Part shown: piece after piece, positions 51,151 to 60,539 of the stretch
How the letters are laid out: every line of letters begins with the position of its first letter
Numbering within the stretch: position 1 is the stretch's first letter
Assembly: GCA_022775085.1 (NCBI GenBank)
Contig: JALFJQ010000007.1
Location: 18,249-82,248 of the forward strand
DNA length: 64,000 bases
Source: Clostridiales bacterium
GTDB lineage: Bacteria; Bacillota; Clostridia; Oscillospirales; Oscillospiraceae
Direction: 5' to 3'
Notes under the pieces: generated by a model
Database searches by the model: none
What the model was told of the DNA's origin: nothing
What the model saw: the letters and a program-made list of their open reading frames with translations, nothing else
Translations under genes and position numbers: made by a program

Positions 51151-51603
51151 ATGAATTTAGCTGCGATTGTATGGCTTGTGCTGATGGTGGTGTTTCTGGC
51201 AATGGAGGCATCCACAGTCAGCATGGTGTCCCTGTGGTTCGCGGCGGGTTCACTGATCGCGCTGCTGACCGCTCTGGCAGGAGGGCCTGCGTGGCTGCAA
51301 ACGGTGTTGTTTCTCGCGGTGTCCGCGGGATTGCTGCTGGCTTTGCGCCCGTTGGCAAAAAAATACTTGGCCCCCAAGGTCACGGCCACCAATGTGGACA
51401 GCATCGTCGGCTCTACGGGTCTGGTCACCGCCGCCATCGACAACGTATCCGCTTCAGGACAGGTAAAGCTGGGGGCCATGGAGTGGACGGCCCGGAGCAC
51501 CTCCGGTCAGCCCATCCCGGTGGGGACGCTGGTGAAGGTGGATAAGATCGAGGGTGTCAAGGCCTTTGTTTCCCCGGCGGAGGTTCCCGCAAACGTAACA
51601 TAA
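51151..51603 (+). CDS. NfeD family membrane protein
   Basis: 150 residues: two or three membrane segments (to about residue 68), then the soluble five-stranded OB-like NfeD domain (SIVGSTGLVTAAIDNVSASG, VKLGAMEWTARS). NfeD proteins accompany SPFH/stomatin proteins and are thought to help assemble membrane microdomains. It is 32 bp upstream of the SPFH gene. It lacks the N-terminal protease domain of long NfeD forms. Confidence 0.9.
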   Translation: MNLAAIVWLVLMVVFLAMEASTVSMVSLWFAAGSLIALLTALAGGPAWLQTVLFLAVSAGLLLALRPLAKKYLAPKVTATNVDSIVGSTGLVTAAIDNVSASGQVKLGAMEWTARSTSGQPIPVGTLVKVDKIEGVKAFVSPAEVPANVT

Positions 51604-51635
51604 CCATTGGAAAAGAAGAACAGGAGGTACATGCT

Positions 51636-52550
51636 ATGCTTTTCGTTTTCATCATTATCCTTATCGCGCTGATCATTGTGGTCACCAATATCGCTGTTGT
51701 GCAGCAGTCCCGGGCTTATGTCATTGAGCGGCTGGGCGCATTCCAGACCGTGTGGGGCGTGGGCCTGCACTTTAAGGTGCCCTTCATCGACCGCATTGCC
51801 CGCCGTGTCTCCCTCAAGGAGCAGGTGCTGGACTATCCCCCCCAGCCCGTCATTACCAAGGATAACGTCACCATGCAGATTGACACCGTGGTGTACTTCC
51901 AGATTACCGACCCCAAGCTGTACGCCTATGGTGTGGAGCAGCCCATGGCGGCTATGGAGACCCTGACCGCCACCACCCTGCGTAACATCATCGGTGATCT
52001 GGAGCTGGACCAGACATTGACCTCCCGCGACGTGGTCAACACCAAAATGCGTGCCATTCTGGACGAAGCCACCGACCCCTGGGGCATCAAGGTCAACCGG
52101 GTGGAGCTGAAGAACATTCTGCCGCCCCAGGACATCCAGAACTCCATGGAGAAGCAGATGAAGGCCGAGCGTGACCGCCGTCAGGCGATTTTGCAGGCCG
52201 AGGGCCAGAAGAAGTCCGCCATTCTGATTGCCGAGGGCGAGAAGGAGTCCGCCATCCTCCGGGCCAGCGCCGAGAAGGAAGCCGCCATTCTGAAAGCGGA
52301 AGCCGAAAAGCAGGCCGCCATTCTCCGAGCCGACGGCGAGGCTCAGGCGATTCTGGCGGTGCAGAAGGCCATGGCCGATTCTCTGGAACTGCTGAACGAG
52401 AAGGCTCCCAACGATTCCGTCCTCAAGCTGAAGGCCATCGAGGCCATGCAAAGAATCGCCGACGGCAAGGCCACCAAGATCATCATTCCCAGCGAGATGC
52501 AGGGTCTGGTGGGCATGGCCAGCGGGATTGTGGAATCTGTGAAAGAATAA
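51636..52550 (+). CDS. SPFH/band 7 (stomatin-like, QmcA type) protein
   Basis: 304 residues: one N-terminal membrane segment (FVFIIILIALIIVVTNIAVV), then the SPFH domain (SRAYVIERLGAFQTVWGVGL, PQPVITKDNVTMQIDTVVYF, GDLELDQTLTSRD). A long Ala/Glu/Lys-rich coiled coil with heptad-like repeats (AEGEKESAILRASAEKEAAI) covers about residues 165-250. It probably forms membrane-anchored oligomers with NfeD. Strong codon bias suggests abundance. Confidence 0.93.
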   Translation: MLFVFIIILIALIIVVTNIAVVQQSRAYVIERLGAFQTVWGVGLHFKVPFIDRIARRVSLKEQVLDYPPQPVITKDNVTMQIDTVVYFQITDPKLYAYGVEQPMAAMETLTATTLRNIIGDLELDQTLTSRDVVNTKMRAILDEATDPWGIKVNRVELKNILPPQDIQNSMEKQMKAERDRRQAILQAEGQKKSAILIAEGEKESAILRASAEKEAAILKAEAEKQAAILRADGEAQAILAVQKAMADSLELLNEKAPNDSVLKLKAIEAMQRIADGKATKIIIPSEMQGLVGMASGIVESVKE

Positions 52551-52561
52551 GAAGAAGGATC

Positions 52562-52597
52562 AGCCCCCCGGCTCAATGCGAGCCGGGGGCTTTTGTA
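52562..52597 (+). terminator. Terminator after the SPFH gene
   Basis: AGCCCCCCGGCTC pairs with GAGCCGGGGGCT around AATGC, followed by TTTTG. Confidence 0.8.
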
Positions 52598-52666
52598 CGT
52601 TTCGTCCACCTTGTATCGATAAAAAAGGATTGAAGCGCAATCTTTTGTAAGTTATGAATAAAAATG

Positions 52667-52695
52667 TGGACAAATTGAGAAAAGTGCGCTATGAT
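52667..52695 (+). promoter_or_regulatory. Promoter for the rnf operon
   Basis: TGGACA, a 17-bp spacer and TATGAT, about 53 bp before rnfC. Confidence 0.6.
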
Positions 52696-52747
52696 ATATA
52701 GGAATACTTGCGGCTCGTTCCGCGAAATTTGAAAGAGGTGAAGAAAC

Positions 52748-54064
52748 ATGGCGTTTTCTTTTTTCGGCGGGGTGCATCCCAAAGAAAACAAATGGTACGC
52801 CTGCGACAAGGAAACCCAGGTATTTCCGGAACCGGACATCGTTGTCATTCCCATGGCGCAGCATATCGGCGCGCCCTGCAAGCCCCTGGTTGCCAAGGGC
52901 GATTTGGTGACCAAGGGTCAGAAGATCGGCGACAATCAGGGCTTGTGCGTCCCGGTGCACGCTTCCGTTTCCGGCAAGGTCAAGGCTGTGGAGGTGCGGC
53001 CCCACACCAACGGCAGCACCGTGCTGAGCGTTGTGATTGAAAATGACCATCTGGATACCCTGTGCGAGACGGTAAAGCCCCGCACCCAGGAGGAAGTGGA
53101 TGCCCTGACCCCGGAGCAGCTGGTGGATATTATCCACGAGGCCGGCATTGTCGGTATGGGCGGCGCTACCTTCCCCACCCACGTCAAGCTCTCCGGCGGC
53201 ATCGGCAAGGTGGACACCGCCATCATCAACGCCGGTGAGTGCGAACCCTACATAACCTCCGACGACCGGCTGTGCCGGGAGCATCCGGAGCAGGTGGTCA
53301 AGGGCCTGCAGATCATCATGAAGATCTTCGGCCTGAAGGAAGGTCATATCGGCATCGAGGACAACAAGCCCGAGGCCATCGCCGCTCTGAAAGCTGCTGC
53401 TGGCGACGGCATCATTGTAGACGTACTGCCTGCCAAATACCCCCAGGGCGCTGAAAAGCAGCTGATCTACGCCGTCACCGGCAGGGAAGTGCCCTCCGGC
53501 GGTCTGCCTGCCGCTGTGGGCTGCGCAGTGTTCAACGCCGCTACCACCCGGGCCATCTGCGAGGCGGTCTACGACGGTATGCCCCTGATCCAGCGCATCG
53601 TTACCGTTTCCGGCGACATCCTGATGGAGCCGAAGAACCTGCTGGTGCCCATCGGCACCGCCTTCAACGACCTGATCGAGGCCTGCGGCAGAAACGAGAA
53701 TCCCTACAAGGTTCTCTCCGGCGGCCCCATGATGGGCGTTGCCCAGTACGACCTGAGCGTTCCCACCATCAAGGGCGTCAACGCCGTCACGGTGCTGGGC
53801 AGGAACAACCACCACTTTGTGGAGGATCCCCACTGCCTGCGCTGCGGCAAGTGCATTGATGCCTGTCCCATGAAGCTGATGCCTGTGCTCATGTACAAGG
53901 CCTGGCAGAATGGTGACGTGGAGGAAATGAAGAAAAACAACATTATGGACTGCATCGAGTGCGGCTCCTGCGCCTACACCTGTCCCGCCAGCGTGCCGCT
54001 GGTGCTGGGCTTCCGGGTAGCCAAGCAGGTCATCCGCAACGCGTCCGCGCCGGTGAAGAAATAA
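52748..54064 (+). CDS. rnfC: Rnf complex subunit C (NADH-oxidising)
   Basis: 438 residues. An N-terminal barrel-sandwich region (PLVAKGDLVTKGQKIGDN) precedes the Rossmann-like NADH/FMN domain (GMGGATFPTHVKL, INAGECEPYITSDDR). Two [4Fe-4S] motifs follow, CLRCGKCIDACP and CIECGSCAYTCP. It exchanges electrons with NAD at the cytoplasmic face. It is the first gene of a six-gene operon in the clostridial order C-D-G-E-A-B. Confidence 0.96.
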   Translation: MAFSFFGGVHPKENKWYACDKETQVFPEPDIVVIPMAQHIGAPCKPLVAKGDLVTKGQKIGDNQGLCVPVHASVSGKVKAVEVRPHTNGSTVLSVVIENDHLDTLCETVKPRTQEEVDALTPEQLVDIIHEAGIVGMGGATFPTHVKLSGGIGKVDTAIINAGECEPYITSDDRLCREHPEQVVKGLQIIMKIFGLKEGHIGIEDNKPEAIAALKAAAGDGIIVDVLPAKYPQGAEKQLIYAVTGREVPSGGLPAAVGCAVFNAATTRAICEAVYDGMPLIQRIVTVSGDILMEPKNLLVPIGTAFNDLIEACGRNENPYKVLSGGPMMGVAQYDLSVPTIKGVNAVTVLGRNNHHFVEDPHCLRCGKCIDACPMKLMPVLMYKAWQNGDVEEMKKNNIMDCIECGSCAYTCPASVPLVLGFRVAKQVIRNASAPVKK

Positions 54065-54080
54065 GGAGGTGGAAATCTAA

Positions 54081-55076
54081 ATGGCACAGATGAAATACTT
54101 TTATGAGCTGACGATTTCCAGCTCCCCCCATGCCCACAGCCCCGTGACCACCCGCACCATCATGCGGGACGTGCTCATCGCCCTGGTGCCCGCGCTGCTT
54201 GGCTCCATCTACTTCTTCGGCTTCCGCAGCTTAATGGTCACGCTGGTCAGCGCCGCGGCCTGTGTGTTCTTCGAGTGGCTGTACTGCCAGATCCTGAAAA
54301 AACCCTGCAAGACCTATGATCTGTCCGCCTGCGTCACCGGCGTGCTGCTGGCTTTTGTGTGCCCCGTGACCATTCCCTACTGGACCATCATTCTGGGCGA
54401 TGCCTTCGCCATCCTGTTGGTCAAGATGCTCTTTGGCGGCCTGGGCAAGAACATTGTGAACCCCGCCCTGGCTGGACGTGCCTTCATGTTCAGCTGGCCC
54501 GTGCTCATGAGCAGCTGGGTCAAGGTGGGCTTTGAGAACGCCGCCGGCATCGTCTCCACCGCCGATGCCGTCACCGCCGCGACCCCCCTTGCCAGCCTGC
54601 ATCAGGGCGTGATGTGCTCCGAGTCCGTCAGCGCTCTGTTCCTGGGCAACGTGGGCGGCTGCATTGGCGAGACCTCCGCGCTGCTGCTGCTCATTGGCTT
54701 CGCATATCTGCTGATCCGGAAGGTCATTTCCGCCCGGATCCCCGTGACCTACATCCTCACCGTGGCCATCATCACCTTCCTGTTCCCCCGGGGCAATGAC
54801 CGCATTGCCTGGATGGCGGCGCAGGTCTTTGGCGGCGGTCTGATGCTGGGCGCCATCTTTATGGCCACCGACTACGTGACCTCCCCCGTGACCAAACTGG
54901 GCCAGATCGTTTACGGTATCGGCTGCGGCGTTCTGACCGTGATGATCCGCTACTTCGGCGGTTATAATGAGGGCGTTTCCTATGCCATCCTGTGCATGAA
55001 CGTCTGCACGGTGCTGCTTGACAAGATCGGCCATCCCGTGAAGTTCGGCGCGCCCAAAAAGGAGGCGGCGAAATAA
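54081..55076 (+). CDS. rnfD: Rnf complex subunit D
   Basis: 331 residues, about nine or ten membrane segments. The covalent FMN threonine is in the ADAVTAATPLASL region. It starts with SSSPHAHSPVTTRTIMRDV, typical of RnfD. It is believed to form part of the sodium or proton path. It overlaps rnfG by 1 bp. Confidence 0.95.
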   Translation: MAQMKYFYELTISSSPHAHSPVTTRTIMRDVLIALVPALLGSIYFFGFRSLMVTLVSAAACVFFEWLYCQILKKPCKTYDLSACVTGVLLAFVCPVTIPYWTIILGDAFAILLVKMLFGGLGKNIVNPALAGRAFMFSWPVLMSSWVKVGFENAAGIVSTADAVTAATPLASLHQGVMCSESVSALFLGNVGGCIGETSALLLLIGFAYLLIRKVISARIPVTYILTVAIITFLFPRGNDRIAWMAAQVFGGGLMLGAIFMATDYVTSPVTKLGQIVYGIGCGVLTVMIRYFGGYNEGVSYAILCMNVCTVLLDKIGHPVKFGAPKKEAAK

Positions 55077-55624
55077 TGAAGACTGAAAGTAGTGCTGCGT
55101 ACATCGCCCGTCTGGCCATCACTCTGCTGCTGATCACCGCCGTTGTGGCGGCGGGTCTGGCCTGTGTGAATGCCGTAACCTCTCCGGAGATCGAGGCGCT
55201 GAACGCCCAGAAGACCCAGAACGCCGTGGAAGCGGTGCTCCCCGGCGGCGGTGAGGAAATTGCTTTCACCGACGACAGCGGCATCGTATCCACCATTTAC
55301 AAGGGCCAGTCCGGCTACGCCGTCGAGGTGACTCCCGCCGGCTTTAACGGCACCGTCACCATGATGGTAGGCGTGGACAATGCCGGTCAGGTGCTGGGCA
55401 TCTCCATCGTCAGTCACACTGAGACTGCGGGCCTCGGTGCGGAGGCCGCTGCGGATAACGCCGCCGGTAACGCCTTCCGGGGCCAGTTCGCCGGTATGAG
55501 CGGCAGTGTCTCCGTTTCCAAGGACGGCGGCCAGGTGGACGCCCTGACCGGCGCCACCATCACCTCCCGGGCTGTCTGCACCGGCGTCAACGCCGCGCTG
55601 AACGCCGTGGCGAAGCTGGGTTAA
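55076..55624 (+). CDS. rnfG: Rnf complex subunit G (covalent flavoprotein)
   Basis: 182 residues: one N-terminal membrane segment, then an outward-facing FMN-binding domain. The FMN is attached to the Thr of DALTGATITSRA, the conserved SGATxT-type motif. HTETAGLGAEA is the flavin-pocket loop. It passes electrons across the membrane within the complex. Confidence 0.95.
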   Translation: MKTESSAAYIARLAITLLLITAVVAAGLACVNAVTSPEIEALNAQKTQNAVEAVLPGGGEEIAFTDDSGIVSTIYKGQSGYAVEVTPAGFNGTVTMMVGVDNAGQVLGISIVSHTETAGLGAEAAADNAAGNAFRGQFAGMSGSVSVSKDGGQVDALTGATITSRAVCTGVNAALNAVAKLG

Positions 55625-55637
55625 GGAGGGTATTTGA

Positions 55638-56282
55638 ATGGATTTCAAAAAGCAATTCCAAGAGGGCCTGCTGTACAAGAACCCGGTGCTGGTTCAGCTG
55701 CTGGGTATGTGCTCTACGCTGGCCATCACCACCAGCCTGTTCAACGGCATTGGCATGGGCCTGGCGGTCACCGCAATTCTGATCTGCTCCAATGTGCTGA
55801 TTTCCGCTCTGCGGAACTTTATCCCTTCACAGATCCGTATCGCGGCTTACATCACCATCATTGCGGGCTTCGTGACCATCGTTGACCTGGCGCTGCAGGC
55901 CTTCATCCCCGCACTGAGCGCCTCTCTGGGTGTGTTCATCCCCCTGATCGTGGTCAACTGTATCGTTCTGGGCCGGGCGGAAGCCTTTGCTTCCAAAAAT
56001 ACCGTGGCGGCCTCCGCTGTGGACGGCCTGTGCCAAGGCATCGGCTACACCCTGGCGCTGATCGTGGTCTGCGTCATCCGGGAGCTGCTGGGCAAGGGCA
56101 CCTTCGGCGGCGGCATCCTGAACGGCGGCGAGGGCATCCGGCTGATTCCTGCCCAGTTCCCTGCCATGCAGATGGTCATGCCTGTGGGCGGCTTCCTGGT
56201 GCTGGGCTTTGTCATTGCCGGCTCCCAGAAGCTCATGAAGCATCTGGAAATGAAGAATAAGAAGAAGGAGGCGGCGAAGTAA
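55638..56282 (+). CDS. rnfE: Rnf complex subunit E
   Basis: 214 residues, six membrane segments. It has YKNPVLVQLLGMCSTLAIT, IVVNCIVLGRAEAFA with the conserved cysteine in the membrane, and GKGTFGGG in the loop before the last helix. It pairs with RnfA around the intramembrane iron-sulfur site. It overlaps rnfA by 1 bp. Confidence 0.95.
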   Translation: MDFKKQFQEGLLYKNPVLVQLLGMCSTLAITTSLFNGIGMGLAVTAILICSNVLISALRNFIPSQIRIAAYITIIAGFVTIVDLALQAFIPALSASLGVFIPLIVVNCIVLGRAEAFASKNTVAASAVDGLCQGIGYTLALIVVCVIRELLGKGTFGGGILNGGEGIRLIPAQFPAMQMVMPVGGFLVLGFVIAGSQKLMKHLEMKNKKKEAAK

Positions 56283-56860
56283 TGGAAGCGATCGTTGGTA
56301 TTATCCTCAGCGCCCTGCTGAGCCAGAACTTCATTCTTGTGAAATTCTACGGCATCTGCCCCTTCATGGGCGTTTCCAAGAAGATCGACACTGCCGTGGG
56401 CATGGGCATGGCCGTTACCTTCGTCATGGCGCTGGCATCCGCTGCCTGCTACCTCATTAACCTGCTGCTGGTTGCGCTGGGTCTGGAGTACATGCAGACC
56501 GTGGCCTTCATTCTGGTCATTGCCGCTTTGGTACAGGTTGTGGAAATGTTCCTCAAAAAGTTCGTTCCCGCCCTGTATAAGGCATTGGGCGTGTTCCTGC
56601 CCCTGATTACCACCAACTGCGCCGTGCTGGGCGTGGTGCTGGTAAATGTGCAGGAGGGCTACAACTTCCTGCTGAGCGTGGTCAACGGCGCTGCCGGCGG
56701 CCTGGGCTTTACGCTGGCCATCGTTCTGTTCGCTTCCGTCCGGGAACGGGTGGACAAGACCGACTGCCCGGAGTGCTTCAAGGGTTTCCCCATCGCGCTG
56801 ATCGCCGCCGGTCTGCTGGCGCTGGCGTTCATGGGCTTCTCCGGCCTGAAGATTTTCTAA
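56282..56860 (+). CDS. rnfA: Rnf complex subunit A
   Basis: 192 residues, six membrane segments. SQNFILVKFYGICPFMGVSKK and LITTNCAVLGVVL contain the conserved cysteines facing those of RnfE. It is part of the membrane core of the ion-pumping ferredoxin:NAD oxidoreductase. Confidence 0.95.
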   Translation: MEAIVGIILSALLSQNFILVKFYGICPFMGVSKKIDTAVGMGMAVTFVMALASAACYLINLLLVALGLEYMQTVAFILVIAALVQVVEMFLKKFVPALYKALGVFLPLITTNCAVLGVVLVNVQEGYNFLLSVVNGAAGGLGFTLAIVLFASVRERVDKTDCPECFKGFPIALIAAGLLALAFMGFSGLKIF

Positions 56861-56873
56861 GGAGGCGCGGCGT

Positions 56874-57737
56874 ATGGATATTTTGATTGCGATTGCGATT
56901 CTGGGCGGTCTGGGCCTGGTCTTCGGACTGGTGCTGGCGGCTGCCTCCAAGGTGTTTTACGTTGAGACAGACCCTCGTCTGGATCAGCTGAACGAGTGCC
57001 TGCCCGGCGCCAACTGCGGTGGCTGCGGCTTTGCCGGCTGCGGCGCTTACGCTGAAGCGGTACTGAAGGGCGAGGCTCCCGTGGGTAAGTGCGCTTCCGG
57101 CGGCAACGAGGCTGCCAAAGCCATGGCCGCCATCATGGGCGTTCAGGCTGAGGAAGTGACCAGGAAGGTGGCCATGGTTCGCTGCTCCGGCGCCCGTACC
57201 TTTGACGCCGAGGGCAACCTCACCAAGGGCGCCAAGATGAAGGCCCACTACGAGGGCTTCCACGATTGTCTGGCGGCCTCCAAGGTGGGCGGCAGCGGCC
57301 CCCTGTCCTGTAAGTATGGATGCTTGGGCTACGGCTCCTGCACCCGGGTCTGCAAATACGGTGCCATCTCCGTGAAGAACGGCGTGGCCGTGGTGGATGA
57401 AGATCTGTGCGTCGGCTGTATGGCCTGTGCCCAGGTGTGCCCCAGAAAGGTCATCACCGCTGTGGAGCCTGACCGGAATGTGGTCATCGGCTGTAACTCC
57501 CTGGCAAAGGGCGCTGTCACAAACCGTGCCTGCACCATCGGCTGCATCGGCTGCGGCAAGTGCATGAAAACCTGCCCCAGCGGTGCCATCACCATCACCA
57601 ACAATCTGGCACAGATCGATTACTCCAAGTGCACCAACTGCGGTCAGTGTGCTACAGTCTGCCCGAAGGGCCTGATTAAGGATTCCAACGTGGAAAAACT
57701 TGGTGACCCCAAGCCGGTTATCACGGCTGCTGAATGA
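56874..57737 (+). CDS. rnfB: Rnf complex subunit B (ferredoxin-interacting)
   Basis: 287 residues: an N-terminal membrane anchor, the Fe-S domain NECLPGANCGGCGFAGCGAY, then several [4Fe-4S] motifs (CLGYGSCTRVCKYG, CVGCMACAQVCP, CIGCGKCMKTCP, CTNCGQCATVCP). It accepts electrons from reduced ferredoxin. As the last gene it completes a full six-subunit set, so this organism can couple ferredoxin oxidation to an ion gradient. Confidence 0.96.
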   Translation: MDILIAIAILGGLGLVFGLVLAAASKVFYVETDPRLDQLNECLPGANCGGCGFAGCGAYAEAVLKGEAPVGKCASGGNEAAKAMAAIMGVQAEEVTRKVAMVRCSGARTFDAEGNLTKGAKMKAHYEGFHDCLAASKVGGSGPLSCKYGCLGYGSCTRVCKYGAISVKNGVAVVDEDLCVGCMACAQVCPRKVITAVEPDRNVVIGCNSLAKGAVTNRACTIGCIGCGKCMKTCPSGAITITNNLAQIDYSKCTNCGQCATVCPKGLIKDSNVEKLGDPKPVITAAE

Positions 57738-57744
57738 TACGCTG

Positions 57745-57771
57745 TCCCCTTCCCGTTTGGGAAGGGGACAT
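57745..57771 (+). terminator. First rnf hairpin
   Basis: GTCCCCTTCC pairs with GGGAAGGGGAC around a short loop, right after rnfB, without a T tract. Confidence 0.55.
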
Positions 57772-57832
57772 TCCTGTTTGTGACACCGCTTTTGTCAGGC
57801 TGCCGTTGAAGGCTTTGCCGGTTATCTGTGCT

Positions 57833-57863
57833 GCTCCCTGCCGCAAGGCAGGGAGCTTTTTTA
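57833..57863 (+). terminator. Second rnf terminator
   Basis: GCTCCCTGCC, GCAA loop, GGCAGGGAGC and T6: a strong intrinsic terminator about 95 bp after rnfB. Confidence 0.85.
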
Positions 57864-57957
57864 TGAAAATCGGTGCAGATCCCGCAGTCTGGCACAATAT
57901 CCTGTGGTGCGCCAAAAAGAAGCCGCAATTTTCCTGAAAAACTTCTGCCCTTTTTCG

Positions 57958-57986
57958 TTGTCCCCGGCGGGAAGCTGTGCTATAAT
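57958..57986 (+). promoter_or_regulatory. Promoter for the dnaD-dnaC-like operon
   Basis: TTGTCC, a 17-bp spacer and TATAAT, 35 bp before the ATG at 58022. Confidence 0.7.
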
Positions 57987-58021
57987 GTCGTCAGGAAGAG
58001 AATTTGGCGAGGAAATGCACA

Positions 58022-58903
58022 ATGATGACGGAAGAAGTAAAAATAACACAAAAGGATCTGCGCCTGCTTTTGTCCGCGGCAAGTCCGGACGCGGCGCTGT
58101 TATATCTGTATCTGAAGGGCGGAAACGAGCTGAGCACTGCCGCCGGAGACCTGCATATGAATGAATCCCGGCTGGACTGTGGGGAGGCGACCCTGCGGCA
58201 GCTGGGCCTGCTGATGGACGACCGGGTCAGCCGCATTGCTCCAGGCGAGCGTCCCGGCTATTCCGAGAAGGACGTGCTGGAAGCCATGGACGGCGACCCG
58301 GGTTTCCGGGGCCTTTACGGGGAGGTCCAGCGCCTGCTGGGCCGAAGTCTGAACACCGAGGAATTGAAGATCCTGCTGGGATTTGTGCGGTATCTTGGCA
58401 TGACCCCAGAGCTGATCTCTGTACTGATATGCTATTGCAAGGAGCGTGCCCGGCGCAAGGGAAGCCTGCGCAACCCCAGCCTGCGTACCATTGAGAAGGA
58501 AGCCTACGCCTGGGCAGAAAAAGGCATCGACTCCGTGGAGGATGCCGCCGCATTTATTCAGGCCCAGAACGTCCGCAATTCCCGGCTGTCGAGACTCATG
58601 AATCTGCTCCAGATCCGGGGCAGAAATCTTACCGCCGCCGAGGAAAAGTATGCCCAGAGCTGGCTGGATATGGATCTGTCCGAGGAACTGATTTCCATGG
58701 CCTATGAGCGCACCTGCCTGAATACTGGGGGGCTCAACTGGGCGTACATGAATAAGATTCTGCAGCGCTGGCGCACGCAGGGCTTCCGCACGGCTGAGGA
58801 CGTTCGCACCGGCGACAGAAAATCGGCAGTGCCCAAGGGTGCCTCCGGCGAGCTGGGCGAAGCGGATTTGCAGATTATACAGAGAATCTTGCAGGAGGAA
58901 TAA
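58022..58903 (+). CDS. DnaD domain replication protein
   Basis: 293 residues from the ATG at 58022. The N-terminal half is winged-helix-like (LLSAASPDAALLYLYLKGG). The middle and C-terminal parts have the DnaB_2/DnaD domain signature (LLGFVRYLGMTPELISVLI; EKEAYAWAEKGIDSVEDA) and the YMNKILQRWRTQGFRTAEDV motif. DnaD/DnaB proteins help load the helicase at origins. The neighbouring DnaC-like ATPase supports that role. Confidence 0.88.
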   Translation: MMTEEVKITQKDLRLLLSAASPDAALLYLYLKGGNELSTAAGDLHMNESRLDCGEATLRQLGLLMDDRVSRIAPGERPGYSEKDVLEAMDGDPGFRGLYGEVQRLLGRSLNTEELKILLGFVRYLGMTPELISVLICYCKERARRKGSLRNPSLRTIEKEAYAWAEKGIDSVEDAAAFIQAQNVRNSRLSRLMNLLQIRGRNLTAAEEKYAQSWLDMDLSEELISMAYERTCLNTGGLNWAYMNKILQRWRTQGFRTAEDVRTGDRKSAVPKGASGELGEADLQIIQRILQEE

Positions 58904-58906
58904 AAC

Positions 58907-59890
58907 GTGTCATACAGTAATGAGGTCGTCCGAAGAGCAAGAGAACGACTGGCACAGGCAAAGGAGGATCGGGAATCCGAAAACCGACAGCATCTGGCGG
59001 AGGCCTATGCCCGGGTGCCCCGAATTCGGGAGATCGATATGCAGCTTCGCCGAACCATGGCTCAGGCGGCCTATGCTGCCTTCGAGCAGGGCAGCGACGG
59101 CCGGGAGCTTTTGGAACAGGCGCGGCAGCAGAATCTGGAATTACAGCAGGAGCGGGCTGCTCTTGCCGTGGAGAATTTTGAGGAGGGGTATCTGGACGAC
59201 AGCCCTATCTGTGACAAATGCGGAGGAAGCGGCTACATCGGCACCAATATGTGCGAGTGTTTGCGGGAGCTTTGCCGGCAGGAGCAGAAAAAAGAAGTGT
59301 CTATTCTCTCCGGCAGCCGGGATACGTTCAACCAGTTCCGACTGGACTACTACCCTGATAGAATCGACCCCAAATTCGGTGCCAGCCCCCGCACGCTTAT
59401 GGAACGAAATCTGAGGGCCTGCCGCACCTATGCTCTGACGTTTACCCCAAGCGCGGGAAATCTGCTGTTTGTGGGCGATACGGGACTTGGCAAGACCTTT
59501 CTTTCCGCCTGCATTGCCCGGGCTGTGACAGACAGAGGGTATAGCGTGACATACGAACCCGCTGGTCGCCTGTTCAGCAAGCTGGAACAGGCCAAGTTTA
59601 CCCCCAGCGAAGAAACGCGCCGGGAAGTTGCCCGTTTTTACGACTGTGACCTGCTGATTTTGGACGATCTGGGTACGGAAATGCCCAGCCAGTTCACTAC
59701 AGCGGCCCTGTATACGCTGCTCAATGACCGGATTCTGGAAGGGAAGCCCATGGTTATCTCCACCAATCTCAATGTTGAGGAGTTAGGCCGTCGGTATTCT
59801 CCGCAAATTGCCTCTCGCTTGATGGGCAGCTTCGATGTCAGAAGATTTGCCGGTGAGGACATCCGAATCATGAAAAACAGAGGATTATGA
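58907..59890 (+). CDS. DnaC/DnaI-like AAA+ helicase loader
   Basis: 327 residues, GTG start behind GCAGGAGGAA. A coiled-coil-like N-terminus (about 1-95) leads to a zinc-binding knuckle (CDKCGGSGYI, then CEC), then an AAA+ domain: Walker A VGDTGLGKTFLS, Walker B LLILDDLGTE, and sensor VISTNLNVEEL. It is expected to load the replicative helicase with the DnaD-like partner. IstB transposon ATPases share the core, but no transposase is present, and the pairing argues for the primosome. Confidence 0.9.
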   Translation: MSYSNEVVRRARERLAQAKEDRESENRQHLAEAYARVPRIREIDMQLRRTMAQAAYAAFEQGSDGRELLEQARQQNLELQQERAALAVENFEEGYLDDSPICDKCGGSGYIGTNMCECLRELCRQEQKKEVSILSGSRDTFNQFRLDYYPDRIDPKFGASPRTLMERNLRACRTYALTFTPSAGNLLFVGDTGLGKTFLSACIARAVTDRGYSVTYEPAGRLFSKLEQAKFTPSEETRREVARFYDCDLLILDDLGTEMPSQFTTAALYTLLNDRILEGKPMVISTNLNVEELGRRYSPQIASRLMGSFDVRRFAGEDIRIMKNRGL

Positions 59891-59891
59891 T

Positions 59892-60539
59892 ATGAAAACA
59901 GGTATTCTATTTGATTTGGACGGGACTTTGCTGAATACGTTGGAAGATTTGCTGGATGCCACCAACTATGCGCTGGCCCAGTGCGGCTACCCATTGCGGA
60001 CACTGCCGGAGCTGCGGCGGTTCGTGGGCAACGGGGCGGAAAATCAGATCCGGATGTCTCTGCCGGAGGGCGCCTCCCCGGAGGAGGTCCAGCGGGTGCT
60101 GAAAATTTACAAACCCTATTACACCGAACACTGCCAGATCAAAACCCGGCCTTATGACGGAATTATGGAGGCGCTGGATACCCTGAAGGACAAGTATCCC
60201 ATCGCGGTGGTGTCCAACAAGCCTGACGGGGCGGTCAAGACACTGTGCGCGGAGGTGTTTCCCGGCTTTTATGCCCTGGGAGAAACCCCGGACTGCCCCC
60301 GAAAACCCGCCCCGGATATGGTGTTCAAGGCCTGCCGGGCCATTGGCGCGGATACCTGCGTATATGTGGGTGACAGCGAGGTGGACGTGATCACCGCAAA
60401 AAACGCCGGGGTGCCCTGCCTCAGTGTCCTTTGGGGCTTCCGGGACAAAGAAGAAATCGAAAGGGCAGGCGGCGAACATTTCTGCGAAGATCCCCGCCTT
60501 TTGCCCCGGATAATTGAGGAGATCATCCATGGCGAATGA
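59892..60539 (+). CDS. HAD hydrolase, phosphoglycolate phosphatase-like
   Basis: 215 residues. HAD motif I is FDLDGTLLNT, motif II is VVSNK, the motif III lysine is in CPRKPAPDM and motif IV is YVGDSEVDV. A helical cap lies at about residues 15-80. It resembles Gph, which removes 2-phosphoglycolate, but HAD substrates are broad. It begins directly after the DnaC-like gene and overlaps the HD gene by 11 bp. Confidence 0.85.
   Translation: MKTGILFDLDGTLLNTLEDLLDATNYALAQCGYPLRTLPELRRFVGNGAENQIRMSLPEGASPEEVQRVLKIYKPYYTEHCQIKTRPYDGIMEALDTLKDKYPIAVVSNKPDGAVKTLCAEVFPGFYALGETPDCPRKPAPDMVFKACRAIGADTCVYVGDSEVDVITAKNAGVPCLSVLWGFRDKEEIERAGGEHFCEDPRLLPRIIEEIIHGE

Noticed and set aside
58907-59890. Reading the DnaC-like gene as an IstB transposition helper
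   Set aside because: There is no IstA-type transposase, no terminal repeats, and a DnaD-domain gene sits directly upstream, which fits a primosome role.
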